A stretch of 64,000 nucleotides of DNA. Source: Duganella phyllosphaerae. Its GTDB lineage: Bacteria; Pseudomonadota; Gammaproteobacteria; Burkholderiales; Burkholderiaceae_D. A model generated the notes under the pieces. It saw nothing but the letters and a program-made list of their open reading frames with translations, was not told where the DNA came from and did no database searches. Numbering within the stretch: position 1 is the stretch's first letter; each line of letters opens with the position of its first letter. The stretch is from positions 1 to 64,000 of the forward strand of contig NZ_LROM01000092.1 in assembly GCF_001758785.1 (NCBI RefSeq). The letters are read 5' to 3'. Below are positions 13,356-22,897 of the stretch, one piece after another. The position numbers and the translations under genes are program-made.

Positions 13356-14036
13356 CTACAACGATTCCTGCATCAACGCCAGCAGCGCGAGCGGGTCGTT
13401 CAGCACCCGGTCGGCCTGCCAGTCCAGCGGCTTGTGCGGGCCGCAATAGCCCCAGCCGGCGGCAATGGTGGGCATGCCGGCGGCCTTGCCGGCCTGGATG
13501 TCGCGCAGGTCGTCGCCCACGTACCAGCAGTCGCGCGGGTCGAGGCCCAGGCGCGCGGCCGCCTCGAACAGCGGCGCCGGGTGCGGCTTGGCGTGCGCCG
13601 TGGTGTCGCCGGAGATCGAGCAGGCCGCGTGATCGAGGCCGATCAGCGGCAGCAGCGGGTCGGTAAAACGCTTGGGCTTGTTGGTGACCACGCCCCATTG
13701 CACGCCGGCCGCTTCGATACCGGCCAGCAGTTCCGGCACGCCGTCGAACAGCGTGCTGCGGTCGGCGATGTTGGCTGCATAGTTGTCGAAGAAGCCGTCG
13801 CGCAACGCCAGGTAGCCGTCGTCCTCGGGCGTCAGGCCAAAGGCCACGCCGATCATGCCGCGCGCGCCGGCCGAGGCGGTAGGGCGCAGCAACTGGTAAT
13901 CGGACGGCGCCAGGCCGCGCGTGGTGCGCAGCAGGTTGACGGCGGCGGCCAGGTCGGGCGCAGTGTCGGCCAGTGTGCCGTCGAGGTCGAACAGGATGGC
14001 GCGCGGCGCAGCCAGGGCAGCTAGGGCAGTGGTCAT
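13356..14036 (-). CDS. HAD-family phosphatase, Gph or MupP
   Basis: This is a 226-residue HAD hydrolase with motif I DLDGTLADT (Asp nucleophile), motif II VVTNK, a conserved Lys in AKPHPAPL and motif III VGDDLRD. It fits the phosphoglycolate phosphatase family. It sits 5 bp after ubiG in the same direction. In Pseudomonas this position beside ubiG and gyrA is occupied by mupP, the N-acetylmuramate 6-phosphate phosphatase of cell-wall recycling, so MupP is a real alternative to Gph. Sequence alone does not decide. Confidence 0.88.
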   Translation of the reverse strand: MTTALAALAAPRAILFDLDGTLADTAPDLAAAVNLLRTTRGLAPSDYQLLRPTASAGARGMIGVAFGLTPEDDGYLALRDGFFDNYAANIADRSTLFDGVPELLAGIEAAGVQWGVVTNKPKRFTDPLLPLIGLDHAACSISGDTTAHAKPHPAPLFEAAARLGLDPRDCWYVGDDLRDIQAGKAAGMPTIAAGWGYCGPHKPLDWQADRVLNDPLALLALMQESL

Positions 14037-14041
14037 TGAGG

Positions 14042-14740
14042 TCAGTCGAGTGGGCGGGTGGTGGCGATCATGTAATTGACGCTGGTGTCGTCATTGAGCG
14101 AATAGATCTTGGTGAGCGGGTTATAGGTCAGCCCTTTCATGGCGCGCGTTTCGAGCCCGGCGCTGCGGACGTACTGCGCCAGTTCCGACGGCGTGATGAA
14201 CTTGGCGTAGTCGTGGGTACCCTTGGGCAGCAAGCGCAGCACGTACTCGGCGCCGATGATGGCGAACAGGTAGGACTTCGGATTGCGGTTGATGGTGGAA
14301 AAGAACACGTGGCCCCCCGGTTTGACCAGGGTGGCGGCGGCGCGCACGATGGCACCCGGATCGGGTACGTGTTCGAGCATTTCCATGCAGGTGACCACGT
14401 CGTACTGGCCCGGCTCCTGCGCGGCCATGTCTTCGGCGGCGATCAGCTTGTAGCGCACCTGCACGCCCGACTCCAGGCTGTGCAGGTCGGCCACCTTCAG
14501 CGCTTTTTCGCTGAGGTCGATGCCGGTGACGTCGGCGCCCTTGCGCGCCATCGATTCGCTGAGAATGCCGCCGCCGCAACCGATGTCGATCACCTTCTTG
14601 CCGGCCAGCGGCACGCGGGCGTTGATCCACTCCAGACGCAGCGGGTTCAGTTCGTGCAGCGGGCGGAATTCGGAGGTGGGGTCCCACCAGCGGTGAGCCA
14701 GGTCGGAAAATTTTTGCAGTTCTAAGGGATCGGCGTTCAT
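14042..14740 (-). CDS. ubiG: UbiG 3-demethylubiquinol 3-O-methyltransferase
   Basis: This 232-residue SAM-dependent methyltransferase performs both O-methylations of ubiquinone synthesis. The SAM motif is [32 protein letters not shown], followed by [11 protein letters not shown] and [48 protein letters not shown], highly typical of UbiG. Length matches the family. Located between ompA and the HAD phosphatase on the same strand. Confidence 0.96.
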   Translation of the reverse strand: MNADPLELQKFSDLAHRWWDPTSEFRPLHELNPLRLEWINARVPLAGKKVIDIGCGGGILSESMARKGADVTGIDLSEKALKVADLHSLESGVQVRYKLIAAEDMAAQEPGQYDVVTCMEMLEHVPDPGAIVRAAATLVKPGGHVFFSTINRNPKSYLFAIIGAEYVLRLLPKGTHDYAKFITPSELAQYVRSAGLETRAMKGLTYNPLTKIYSLNDDTSVNYMIATTRPLD

Positions 14741-14800
14741 GGTGCGGCTTTCATGAAAAGGGTTGCCGCTATTCTAGCCGACAACCCCGCAATCCGACGC

Positions 14801-14826
14801 GGTCGGACCCTGTACAGGGTCCGACC
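14801..14826. repeat. Perfect 26-bp palindrome
   Basis: GGTCGGACCCTGT is directly followed by its exact reverse complement ACAGGGTCCGACC. It lies between ubiG and the ompA terminator. I have the impression that similar GGGTCCGACC palindromes are common intergenic repeats in Oxalobacteraceae. Confidence 0.8.
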
Positions 14827-14846
14827 CCAGGTTTTGCCGTGCGGGC

Positions 14847-14880
14847 GAAAAAAAACCCTGCCGAAGCAGGGTTTTTTTAC
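14847..14880 (-). terminator. ompA terminator
   Basis: AAACCCTGC / GCAGGGTTT forms the stem around CGAA, flanked by an A-run on the left and a T-run on the right, so it can act in both directions. It sits just downstream of ompA on the minus strand. Confidence 0.85.
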
Positions 14881-14903
14881 CGGGGTACTACGCTCAGCGA
14901 ATA

Positions 14904-15614
14904 TTACTTGCTGGTGCCAACGACTTCGATTTCCACGCGACGGTTCTTCGCACGGCCTTCGGCAGTCTTGTTGTCGGCTACTGGCTGTTTCTCGCCTTTG
15001 CCTTCGGTGTATACGCGGGTTGCGTCAACGCCTTTGGAGATGATGTAGGCTTTAACGGCTTCAGCGCGGCGTACCGACAGCTTCTGGTTGTACTCGTCCG
15101 AACCAACGGAGTCGGTATGACCAACAGCGATGATGACTTCCAGGTTGATGGCGCCCAGTTTCGAGGTCACTTCGTCCAGTTTCGACTTGCCTTCTGGTTT
15201 CAGGACCGATTTGTCGAAGTCGAAGAACGCGTCAGCTGCGAAGCTCACTTTTTGTGCGGTTGGCACTGGTGCTGGCATTGGTGCTGGAGCTGGTTGTACT
15301 GGTGCTGGAGCAGGAGCTGGTGGTGGTGGCGGTGCTACGCATTTGCCATTTTCCAGTTTCTCTGGCTCAACGCACAGTGGCAGGTCGCAACCTGGCACGG
15401 CATCGGCTGGCGTCCAGTAGCCGGTGCGCCAGCACAGACCGAACGGATCACGCACGATCACACCGCGTGCATCTTGCACGTAGGCGCTTTTAGGGGTGGC
15501 AGCCTTGATGTCCTGGGTCACAGGAGCGTAAGGTGGCGCGGTAGGCGCGGTTTGCGCGAATGCCGAACCTGCAAAGGCAGCCGAGATGGCCAACAACGAA
15601 ATAAGTTTCTTCAT
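14904..15614 (-). CDS. ompA: OmpA-family outer-membrane/peptidoglycan-binding protein
   Basis: The protein has 236 residues, with signal peptide MKKLISLLAISAAFAGSAFA. A short Cys-containing region (GLCWRTGYW...CDLPLCVEPEK...GKC) leads to a Pro/Ala hinge (about 93-117) and an OmpA C-terminal domain with TDSVGSDEYNQKLSVRRAEAVKAYI and NRRVEIEV, which binds peptidoglycan. No N-terminal eight-strand barrel is present, so it is a short periplasmic or lipid-anchorless form typical of Burkholderiales. AAAGGA precedes the ATG. Confidence 0.93.
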   Translation of the reverse strand: MKKLISLLAISAAFAGSAFAQTAPTAPPYAPVTQDIKAATPKSAYVQDARGVIVRDPFGLCWRTGYWTPADAVPGCDLPLCVEPEKLENGKCVAPPPPPAPAPAPVQPAPAPMPAPVPTAQKVSFAADAFFDFDKSVLKPEGKSKLDEVTSKLGAINLEVIIAVGHTDSVGSDEYNQKLSVRRAEAVKAYIISKGVDATRVYTEGKGEKQPVADNKTAEGRAKNRRVEIEVVGTSK

Positions 15615-16072
15615 ATTTTTTTTCCTTTCGGGGGTGATATCCGCAGAAAAACTGCGCGACGTGCATTACGTGGGCCGGATTTTACCACGCAGGGGCGTCA
15701 CGCCCGTCTCCCGATTGCGAAACAAGCAATTGACTTCTAATTCATTTTGCCACAATAGATCGTGGTGCGCGAAAGAGGTGCACTTATGCACCATTTTGCC
15801 CACTACCAATATGTTGTTTCGGCGCAACGTGATTCTGGATAATAATTGAGTAATGTGTCACGAATATTACATCGTGTTACAAGCGCCTATCGTGCGCCAT
15901 CCCGCATAGGCGCTGGGCTGGCGGTCTATTTGTGCTGGCAGCCCGGTCGGCATGGTAAAATCGAATGCTTGCCTCTCTGGTAAAACAGCGTCGGCAAGCA
16001 TGCAGCAAGTGCGGCATACATTGCTTAATGCTCAAGAGTTAACCCCACAGTCAAAGATCAGTCGACCCGCCA
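15615..16072. other. Divergent regulatory region between ompA and gyrA
   Basis: These 458 bp carry the promoters of both genes. The middle (15715-15890) is AT-rich. An inverted repeat GGTGCA-CTTA-TGCACC lies at 15777-15792; it is in the opposite orientation to an NtrC site. I see no coding sequence or RNA gene. Confidence 0.6.
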
Positions 16073-18760
16073 ATGGATCAATTCGCAAAAGAAACAATCC
16101 CTATTTCCCTCGAAGAAGAGATGCGCAAGAGCTACCTCGATTACGCCATGAGCGTGATCGTGGGCCGCGCGTTGCCTGACGTGCGCGACGGCTTGAAGCC
16201 GGTGCACCGCCGGGTTCTGTTCGCGATGCATGAAATGAACAACGTGTGGAACCGTCCGTACGTCAAGTGCGCGCGCGTGGTCGGCGAAACCATGGGTAAA
16301 TACCACCCGCACGGCGACGCCTCGATTTACGACACGCTGGTGCGCATGGCGCAGGACTTCTCGCTGCGCTACATGCTGGTCGATGGCCAGGGCAACTTCG
16401 GCTCGGTCGATGGCGACGGCGCGGCGGCGATGCGTTACACCGAGTGCCGCCTCGACAAGATCTCCAGCGAACTGCTGGCCGATATTGACAAGGACACCGT
16501 CGACTTCCAGCCCAACTACGACGGCAAGGAAAAAGAGCCGACGGTGCTGCCTACCCGTATTCCCAACCTGCTGATCAACGGTTCGTCCGGTATCGCGGTG
16601 GGTATGGCCACCAATATTCCGCCGCACAATCTGCACGAAGTGATTGCCGGCGCGATGCACGTGCTGCAAAACCCGCAGTGCTCGATCGACGAGCTGATCG
16701 AACTGATCCCGGCGCCCGACTTCCCGACCGGCGGCACCATTTATGGCGTCTCGGGCGTGCGCGATGGTTATCGCACCGGCCGTGGCCGCGTGGTGATGCG
16801 CGCCAAGACCCACTACGAGGAATACGGCAAGGACGGCGGCCGCACCGCCATCATCGTCGACGAGCTGCCATACCAGGTCAACAAGAAGTCGCTGCTCGAG
16901 CGCATCGCCGAAAACGTACGTGATAAAAAGCTCGAAGGCATTTCCGACATCCGCGACGAGTCCGACAAGTCGGGCATGCGCGTGGTGATCGAGCTCAAGC
17001 GTGGCGAAGTACCTGAAGTGGTGCTGAACAACCTGTACAAGCAAACCCAACTGCAAGACACCTTCGGCATGAACATGGTGGCGCTGGTCGATGGCCAGCC
17101 GCGCCTGCTGAACCTGAAGGAAATGCTGCAGTGCTTCCTGTCGCACCGCCGCGAAGTGGTCACGCGCCGCACCGTGTTCGAACTGCGCAAGGCGCGCGAA
17201 CGCGGCCACGTGCTCGAAGGCCTGGCCGTTGCGCTGGCCAATATCGACGACTTCATCGCCCTGATCAAGGCCGCGCCTACGCCGCCGGTGGCGAAAGCCT
17301 CGCTGATGGACCGTTCGTGGGATTCGTCGATCGTGCGTGAAATGCTGGCCCGTACCGGCGAAGGCGACACCGTCGGCGGCATCGATGCCTTCCGTCCCGA
17401 GCACCTGCCCAAGCACTACGGCATGCAGGCCGACGGCATGTACCGCCTGTCCGACGACCAGGCCCAGGAAATTCTGCAAATGCGCCTGCAGCGCCTCACC
17501 GGCCTGGAGCAGGACAAGATCGTCAACGAGTACAAGGACGTGATGGCCGAAATCGCCGACCTGCTCGACATCCTGTCCAAGCCGTCGCGCGTGACTACCA
17601 TCATTACCGACGAAATGACCTCGGTGCTCAACGAGTTCGGCGACCGCGCCAAGGATCCGCGCCGTTCCAACATCGAACTCAATGCCACCGACCTCGGTAC
17701 CGAAGACCTGATCACGCCGCAGGACATGGTCGTGACCTTGTCGCACACCGGTTACATGAAGGCGCAGCCGATTTCCGAGTACCGTTCGCAAAAACGCGGC
17801 GGTCGCGGCAAGCAGGCCATGGCGACCAAAGAGGAAGACTGGATCGACCAGCTGTTCATCGCCAACACGCACGATTACATCCTGTGCTTCTCCAACCGTG
17901 GCCGCATGTACTGGCTCAAGGTCTGGGAAGTGCCGCAAGGCTCGCGCAATTCGCGCGGCAAGCCAATCGTCAACATGTTCCCGCTGGCCGACAACGAGAA
18001 GATCACCGTGATCCTGCCGCTGTCCGGCGAGAACCGCACCTTCCCTGAAGACCACTACGTGTTCATGTCCACCAGCCTGGGTACGGTCAAGAAGACGCCG
18101 CTGAAGGACTTCAGCAACCCGCGCAAGGCCGGCATCATTGCCGTGGACCTCGACGAAGGCGACTTCCTGATCGGCGCCGCGCTTACCGATGGCGAACACG
18201 ATGTGATGCTGTTCTCCGATTCCGGCAAGGCCGTGCGCTTCGACGAAAACGACGTGCGTCCGATGGGTCGCAACGCCCGCGGTGTGCGCGGCATGAATCT
18301 CGACGAAGGCCAGCGCGTGATCGCACTGCTGGTCGCCGAGAACGAGCAGCAGTCGGTGCTTACCGCCACCGAGAACGGCTACGGCAAGCGTACGCCGATT
18401 ACCGAGTACACGCGTCATGGCCGTGGCACCAAGGGCATGATCGCGATCCAGACGTCCGAGCGTAATGGCCGCGTGGTCGCCGCCACCCTGGTGGAGCCGA
18501 CCGACGAGATCATGCTGATCACCACCGGCGGCGTGCTCATTCGCACCCGCGTGGCGGAGATCCGCGAAATGGGCCGCGCCACGCAAGGCGTGACCCTGAT
18601 CGCGGTCGAAGACGGCACCAAGCTGTCCGGCCTGCAGCGCGTGGTGGAAACCGACATCGACGAAGTGGAGCTGGAACCAGGTCCGGACGGTGCTGCTGCT
18701 GTCCCTGCCGCTGCTCCCGCCGATCCTGATGCCAACCCGGATGACACAGCCGCCGAATAA
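16073..18760 (+). CDS. gyrA: DNA gyrase subunit A
   Basis: This is the 895-residue DNA-cleaving subunit of gyrase. The catalytic Tyr122 lies in [11 protein letters not shown], the GyrA box QKRGGRG starts the C-terminal beta-pinwheel, and repeats such as [17 protein letters not shown] follow. The C-terminal 40 residues are acidic/Ala-Pro rich, as in many gyrases. E. coli numbering holds exactly through the quinolone region: [17 protein letters not shown] gives Ala83 (codon GCC at 16319) and Asp87. A Ser or Thr at 83 is common in sensitive gyrases, so Ala83 is notable. Confidence 0.98.
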   Translation: MDQFAKETIPISLEEEMRKSYLDYAMSVIVGRALPDVRDGLKPVHRRVLFAMHEMNNVWNRPYVKCARVVGETMGKYHPHGDASIYDTLVRMAQDFSLRYMLVDGQGNFGSVDGDGAAAMRYTECRLDKISSELLADIDKDTVDFQPNYDGKEKEPTVLPTRIPNLLINGSSGIAVGMATNIPPHNLHEVIAGAMHVLQNPQCSIDELIELIPAPDFPTGGTIYGVSGVRDGYRTGRGRVVMRAKTHYEEYGKDGGRTAIIVDELPYQVNKKSLLERIAENVRDKKLEGISDIRDESDKSGMRVVIELKRGEVPEVVLNNLYKQTQLQDTFGMNMVALVDGQPRLLNLKEMLQCFLSHRREVVTRRTVFELRKARERGHVLEGLAVALANIDDFIALIKAAPTPPVAKASLMDRSWDSSIVREMLARTGEGDTVGGIDAFRPEHLPKHYGMQADGMYRLSDDQAQEILQMRLQRLTGLEQDKIVNEYKDVMAEIADLLDILSKPSRVTTIITDEMTSVLNEFGDRAKDPRRSNIELNATDLGTEDLITPQDMVVTLSHTGYMKAQPISEYRSQKRGGRGKQAMATKEEDWIDQLFIANTHDYILCFSNRGRMYWLKVWEVPQGSRNSRGKPIVNMFPLADNEKITVILPLSGENRTFPEDHYVFMSTSLGTVKKTPLKDFSNPRKAGIIAVDLDEGDFLIGAALTDGEHDVMLFSDSGKAVRFDENDVRPMGRNARGVRGMNLDEGQRVIALLVAENEQQSVLTATENGYGKRTPITEYTRHGRGTKGMIAIQTSERNGRVVAATLVEPTDEIMLITTGGVLIRTRVAEIREMGRATQGVTLIAVEDGTKLSGLQRVVETDIDEVELEPGPDGAAAVPAAAPADPDANPDDTAAE

Positions 18761-18797
18761 GGCGTAGCCTATTTCCTGGACTCGTTCCGGGGCCGGC

Positions 18798-18847
18798 GGG
18801 GCCAGGTCTGTCGCAGCGATGCGGCGAGGACTGGCCCCGTTTTTATT
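18798..18847 (+). terminator. Terminator or attenuator after gyrA
   Basis: GGGGCCAG (18798) pairs with CTGGCCCC (18831-18838), followed by GTTTTTATTT. The next gene begins only 10 bases later in the same direction, so the hairpin either terminates gyrA or attenuates read-through. Confidence 0.75.
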
Positions 18848-18857
18848 TGAGGATCAC

Positions 18858-19442
18858 ATGAAGAAAATCGTCGCAATCCTGGCCGCATCGACCACCCTGG
18901 CGCTGTCCGGCGCAGCTGCGGCCCAGGCGCCAGTTGCTGCTCCGGTGGCTGCTGCTGCTGCTGCCCCGGCAGCGCTCGACCCGGCCGCACTCAAGGCCGC
19001 GCGCGAGTTGTTCGACTCGATGAACTATCGCCAGTCGATGCAGGAGATGATGCGCCAGATGTCGCAGTCGGCCATGCAGTCGATGCGGCCGATGATGGAA
19101 GCCGCCACCAGCCAGGACAAGCGCCTGAGCGAAGCCCAGCGCAAGCAGATGCTCGACAAGATTGACGCCAAGATGCCGCAACTGAACCAGATGATGATGG
19201 AATCGATGGGCGACCCGGCGCTGGTGGACGAGTTGCTGGCGCAGGCGATTCCGATCTATGCCCGCAATTTCACTGTAGACGAATTACACCAACTGGCAGC
19301 GTTCTACGCCACCCCCGTTGGCAAGAAAATGATGGCGGTGATGCCCAAGCTGGCCAGCGAAAGCATGGCCTCGAGCCAGCAGCTGATGGCGCAGCGCATG
19401 CAGCCAATGATGGCCAGGCTGCTCACCATTTTGCAGGACTAG
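18858..19442 (+). CDS. DUF2059-containing periplasmic protein
   Basis: This is a 194-residue exported protein with signal peptide MKKIVAILAASTTLALSGAAAA, an Ala/Val/Pro linker, then a Met/Gln-rich helical region. The C-terminal DUF2059 core reads PIYARNFTVDELHQLAAFYATPVGKKMMAVMPKL. GAGGA precedes ATG 18858. DUF2059 proteins have no settled function. It sits between gyrA and serC, an arrangement I associate with Burkholderiales. Confidence 0.88.
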   Translation: MKKIVAILAASTTLALSGAAAAQAPVAAPVAAAAAAPAALDPAALKAARELFDSMNYRQSMQEMMRQMSQSAMQSMRPMMEAATSQDKRLSEAQRKQMLDKIDAKMPQLNQMMMESMGDPALVDELLAQAIPIYARNFTVDELHQLAAFYATPVGKKMMAVMPKLASESMASSQQLMAQRMQPMMARLLTILQD

Positions 19443-19469
19443 CATTCATTGTTTAATAAGGAACGCAAC

Positions 19470-20558
19470 GTGACTCACATCTATAACTTCTCCGCCGGCC
19501 CGGCCGTCCTGCCCAAGGAAGTGCTGGCGCAAGCCGCCGCCGAGATGCTGGACTGGCATGGCAGCGGCATGTCGGTGATGGAGATGAGCCACCGCGGACC
19601 GGAGTTTATTTCGATCTACAAGGCGGCCGAGCGCGACCTGCGCGAGCTGCTGGCAATACCGGACAATTACAAGATCTTGTTCATGCAGGGCGGGGGCTTG
19701 TCCCAGAACGCCCTGGTTCCGTTGAACCTGGTGGGCCACAAGCCGCAGCCAGCAACCATCGATTTCATCCACACCGGTTCGTGGTCGGGCAAATCCATCA
19801 AGGAAGCCGCCAAGTACGCCAACGTCAACATCGCCGCTTCGTCGATGACGTCGGTGCCGCCGCAGTCCACCTGGCAGCTCACGCCCGGCGCGGCCTACCT
19901 GCATATGTGCACCAACGAGACCATCGACGGTGTCGAATTCGATGTCGATGCCGGTGTGCCGGCAGTGCAGCCGGACGTGCTGCTGGTGGCCGACATGTCG
20001 TCGCACATCCTGTCGCGTCGCATCGACGTGTCGAAATACGGCGTGATCTTTGCCGGCGCCCAGAAAAACATCGGCCCGGCGGGACTGACCATCGTCATCG
20101 TGCGCGACGACCTGCTGGGCAAGGCGCTGCCAACGTGTCCGTCGGCGTTCGATTTCAAGCTGGTGGCCGACAACGACTCGATGTACAACACGCCGCCCAC
20201 CTACGGCATCTACATCGCCGGGCTGGTGTTCCAGTGGCTGAAAAAGAACGGCGGCGTGGCGGCCATGGAAGAGCGCAACATCGCCAAGGCCAAACTGCTG
20301 TACGCGGCGCTCGATGCCGACGATTTTTACCAGACCCGCGTGGATGCGGGCAGCCGCTCGCGCATGAACATTCCCTTCTACCTGAAGGACGAAAGCCGGA
20401 ACGACGAATTCCTGGCCGGCGCCAAGGCGCGCGGCCTGCTGCAGCTGAAGGGTCACAAGTCCGTCGGCGGCATGCGCGCATCGATCTACAACGCCATGCC
20501 GATAGAAGGTGTGCAGGCGCTGGTAGACTATTTAAACGAATTCGCTGGGCGGCGATAA
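19470..20558 (+). CDS. serC: Phosphoserine aminotransferase
   Basis: This 362-residue PLP enzyme converts 3-phosphohydroxypyruvate to phosphoserine, and also acts in pyridoxal synthesis. Start GTG 19470 ([15 protein letters not shown]) has AAGGA eight bases upstream and gives exactly the family length. Visible are [11 protein letters not shown], the PLP-lysine region [24 protein letters not shown] and the C-terminal [22 protein letters not shown]. First gene of the serC-pheA-hisC-tyrA-aroA cluster. Confidence 0.97.
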   Translation: MTHIYNFSAGPAVLPKEVLAQAAAEMLDWHGSGMSVMEMSHRGPEFISIYKAAERDLRELLAIPDNYKILFMQGGGLSQNALVPLNLVGHKPQPATIDFIHTGSWSGKSIKEAAKYANVNIAASSMTSVPPQSTWQLTPGAAYLHMCTNETIDGVEFDVDAGVPAVQPDVLLVADMSSHILSRRIDVSKYGVIFAGAQKNIGPAGLTIVIVRDDLLGKALPTCPSAFDFKLVADNDSMYNTPPTYGIYIAGLVFQWLKKNGGVAAMEERNIAKAKLLYAALDADDFYQTRVDAGSRSRMNIPFYLKDESRNDEFLAGAKARGLLQLKGHKSVGGMRASIYNAMPIEGVQALVDYLNEFAGRR

Positions 20559-20574
20559 CCGTTGCCTTTACCAA

Positions 20575-20655
20575 CGTCATCCTCGCGAACGGGGGGATCC
20601 ATACTGAGCGCACTGAAGACGCGTTCTATGGATTCCCGCCTGCGCGGGAATGACG
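20575..20655. repeat. REPIN-like inverted repeat 1
   Basis: CGTCATCCTCGCGAACG...GGATCCAT faces ATGGATTCCCGCCTGCGCG...ATGACG, two REP-type arms in inverted orientation about 80 bp across. It lies between serC and pheA. The same arms occur at 23832, 31167 and 52208. Confidence 0.85.
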
Positions 20656-20685
20656 GCTTTGCGTTTAGCTGATAAAGAAACCGCC

Positions 20686-21759
20686 ATGAACGACAAACTC
20701 AAACCCCTGCGCGAACAGATCGATGCGATCGACGCGCAAATCCTCGACCTGCTCAACCGCCGCGCCCAGGTGGCGCAGGAAGTGGGCCACGTCAAGGCCG
20801 AAACCAACGCCCCGGTATTCCGTCCCGAGCGCGAAGCGCAGGTGCTGCGCGGCGTGGCCGACCGCAACCCGGGCCCGATGGGCAACGCCGAGATGCAGAC
20901 CATTTTCCGCGAAATCATGTCCGCCTGCCGTTCGCTGGAAAAACGCGTGACCGTCGCCTTCCTGGGACCGGCCGGCACCTACAGCGAACAGGCCGTGTAC
21001 CAGCAGTTCGGCACTGCGGTCGATGTGATGGCGTGCGCTTCCATCGACGAAGTGTTCCGCGCCACCGAGGCCGGCACCGCCGACTTTGGCGTGGTGCCGG
21101 TGGAGAACTCCACCGAGGGCGCCATCGGCCGCACGCTCGACCTGCTGCTCAATACGCCGCTGACCATCAGCGGCGAGGTGGCCATCGCCGTGCGTCACAG
21201 CCTGCTCACCGGCAGCGGCACCATGGACGGCGTGACCGCAATCTGCGCCCACGCCCAGGCGCTGGCGCAGTGCCAGATCTGGCTGAACAACAATTACCCG
21301 GAGATCGAGCGCCGCGCCGTCTCGTCCAACGCGGAAGCTGCGCGCATGGCGCGCGACGACCACTCGGTGGCGGCGATTGCCGGCGAGCGCGCCGGCGTAC
21401 GCTACAGCCTGGGTACCGTGAAAGCCAATATCCAGGACGACCCGCACAACCGCACCCGCTTTGCCGTGATCGGCACCTTGCGCACCGGCCCGTCCGGCAT
21501 CGACCGCACGTCGATGGCGCTGGCCGCACCGCACAAGGCCGGCTCGGTGTACCGCCTGCTCGGTTCCCTGGCGCAGAACGGCGTGTCGATGACGCGTTTC
21601 GAATCGCGCCCGGCCCGCAACGGCAACTGGGAATACTATTTTTACGTGGACGTCGAAGGCCATATCGAAAACCCCGCCGTGGCCAAGGCGCTGGAAGAAT
21701 TGCAGGGCAATGCTGCCTTCTTTAAAGTCCTGGGTTCATACCCGGTAAGCCTGACTTGA
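20686..21759 (+). CDS. pheA: Bifunctional chorismate mutase / prephenate dehydratase
   Basis: This 357-residue P-protein is for phenylalanine synthesis. Residues 1-90 form the AroQ chorismate mutase helices (LKPLREQIDAIDAQILDLLNRRAQVAQEV). The dehydratase domain follows (VAFLGPAGTYSEQA, VVPVENSTEGAIGRTLDLL, and FAVIG, the last usually preceded by the catalytic Thr-Arg, here NRTRFAVIG). The C-terminal ACT domain has SMTRFESRPARNGNWEYYFYVDVEGH, the ESRP phenylalanine-binding motif, so feedback inhibition is expected. ATG 20686 starts just after a REPIN-like element. Confidence 0.97.
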   Translation: MNDKLKPLREQIDAIDAQILDLLNRRAQVAQEVGHVKAETNAPVFRPEREAQVLRGVADRNPGPMGNAEMQTIFREIMSACRSLEKRVTVAFLGPAGTYSEQAVYQQFGTAVDVMACASIDEVFRATEAGTADFGVVPVENSTEGAIGRTLDLLLNTPLTISGEVAIAVRHSLLTGSGTMDGVTAICAHAQALAQCQIWLNNNYPEIERRAVSSNAEAARMARDDHSVAAIAGERAGVRYSLGTVKANIQDDPHNRTRFAVIGTLRTGPSGIDRTSMALAAPHKAGSVYRLLGSLAQNGVSMTRFESRPARNGNWEYYFYVDVEGHIENPAVAKALEELQGNAAFFKVLGSYPVSLT

Positions 21760-21782
21760 ACTTATAAAAAAGAGAGACCACC

Positions 21783-22895
21783 ATGACCAAGAATTTCGGG
21801 CCGGAGTACGTCCGCGCCATTGCTCCTTACCAGGCCGGCAAACCGATCGCTGAAGTCGCGCGTGAATTCGGTTTGCAGGAAGACGCCATCGTCAAGCTGG
21901 CTTCCAACGAAAATCCGTTCGGCGTGCCGGAATCGGCCAAGGCCGCCATGAGCGCTGCTGCAGCCGAATTGGGCCGCTACCCGGACGCCAACGGCTTCGA
22001 CCTGAAAGCCGCGTTGTCCGCCCGCTACAACGTGCCGGCCGACTGGGTCACGCTGGGCAACGGCAGCAACGACATCCTGGAAATAGCCGCCCACGCCTTC
22101 GTGGAGCGCGGCCAGTCGGTCGTGTATTCGCAGTATTCGTTTGCCGTGTACGCGCTGGCCACCCAGGGCGTGGGTGCACGTCACATCGTGGTGCCGGCCA
22201 AGGCCCACGGCCATGACCTCGACGCCATGCTCGCCGCGATTGCCGAAGACACGCGCCTGGTCTTCATCGCCAACCCGAACAACCCTACCGGCACTTTCAT
22301 CCCGGCTGCCGACATCGAGGCGTTCCTGCAGAAAGTGCCGGCCAGCGTGGTGGTGGTGCTCGATGAAGCGTACAACGAATTCCTGGCTGCTGAAAACCAG
22401 TTCGAGTCGGCCGACTGGGTGAAAAAATACCCGAACCTGCTGGTCTCGCGCACGTTCTCCAAGGCCTATGGCCTGGCCGGGTTACGCGTCGGTTTTGCCA
22501 TCGCCCAGCCGGCGCTGACGGACCTGATGAACCGGATTCGCCAGCCGTTCAACGTCAACTCGCTGGCGCAGGCTGCCGCCATCGCTGCGCTCAATGACAA
22601 GGAATTCTTGGCCAAGAGCGCGACCAACAACGCCGCCGGCTACCGCCAGTTTACCGAAGCGTTCGAGCAGCTTGGGCTCGAGTACGTGCCGTCGTACGGT
22701 AACTTCGTGCTGGTCAAGGTGGGCGAAGACACCGGCGCCGGCGCGCGCGTCAACCTGTCGCTGCTCAAGCAGGGCGTGATCGTGCGCCCGGTGGGCAACT
22801 ACGGTTTGCCCGAGTGGCTGCGCATCTCGATCGGCCTGCCGCAGGAAAATGCGGTGCTGATCGCGGCGCTGACCAAGGCGCTGGCCGAAAGCTGA
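21783..22895 (+). CDS. hisC: Histidinol-phosphate/aromatic aminotransferase HisC
   Basis: This 370-residue class-I/II aminotransferase has LASNENPFG near the start, NPNNPTGTF, the substrate-binding DEAYNEF and the PLP lysine in SRTFSKAYGLAGLRVGFAI. AAAGAGAG precedes the ATG. It lies between pheA and tyrA and two bases before tyrA. In betaproteobacteria such a second HisC copy is thought to work in phenylalanine/tyrosine transamination as well as histidine synthesis; a separate his operon is expected elsewhere. Confidence 0.95.
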   Translation: MTKNFGPEYVRAIAPYQAGKPIAEVAREFGLQEDAIVKLASNENPFGVPESAKAAMSAAAAELGRYPDANGFDLKAALSARYNVPADWVTLGNGSNDILEIAAHAFVERGQSVVYSQYSFAVYALATQGVGARHIVVPAKAHGHDLDAMLAAIAEDTRLVFIANPNNPTGTFIPAADIEAFLQKVPASVVVVLDEAYNEFLAAENQFESADWVKKYPNLLVSRTFSKAYGLAGLRVGFAIAQPALTDLMNRIRQPFNVNSLAQAAAIAALNDKEFLAKSATNNAAGYRQFTEAFEQLGLEYVPSYGNFVLVKVGEDTGAGARVNLSLLKQGVIVRPVGNYGLPEWLRISIGLPQENAVLIAALTKALAES

Positions 22896-22897
22896 AG

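Noticed and set aside
15777..15792. NtrC site upstream of gyrA/ompA
   Set aside because: The palindrome GGTGCA-N4-TGCACC has the half-sites in the wrong orientation for NtrC (TGCACC-N-GGTGCA).
16058..18586. 842-codon reading frame antisense to gyrA
   Set aside because: It is a shadow of the high-GC third-position bias of gyrA, with no protein-like composition.
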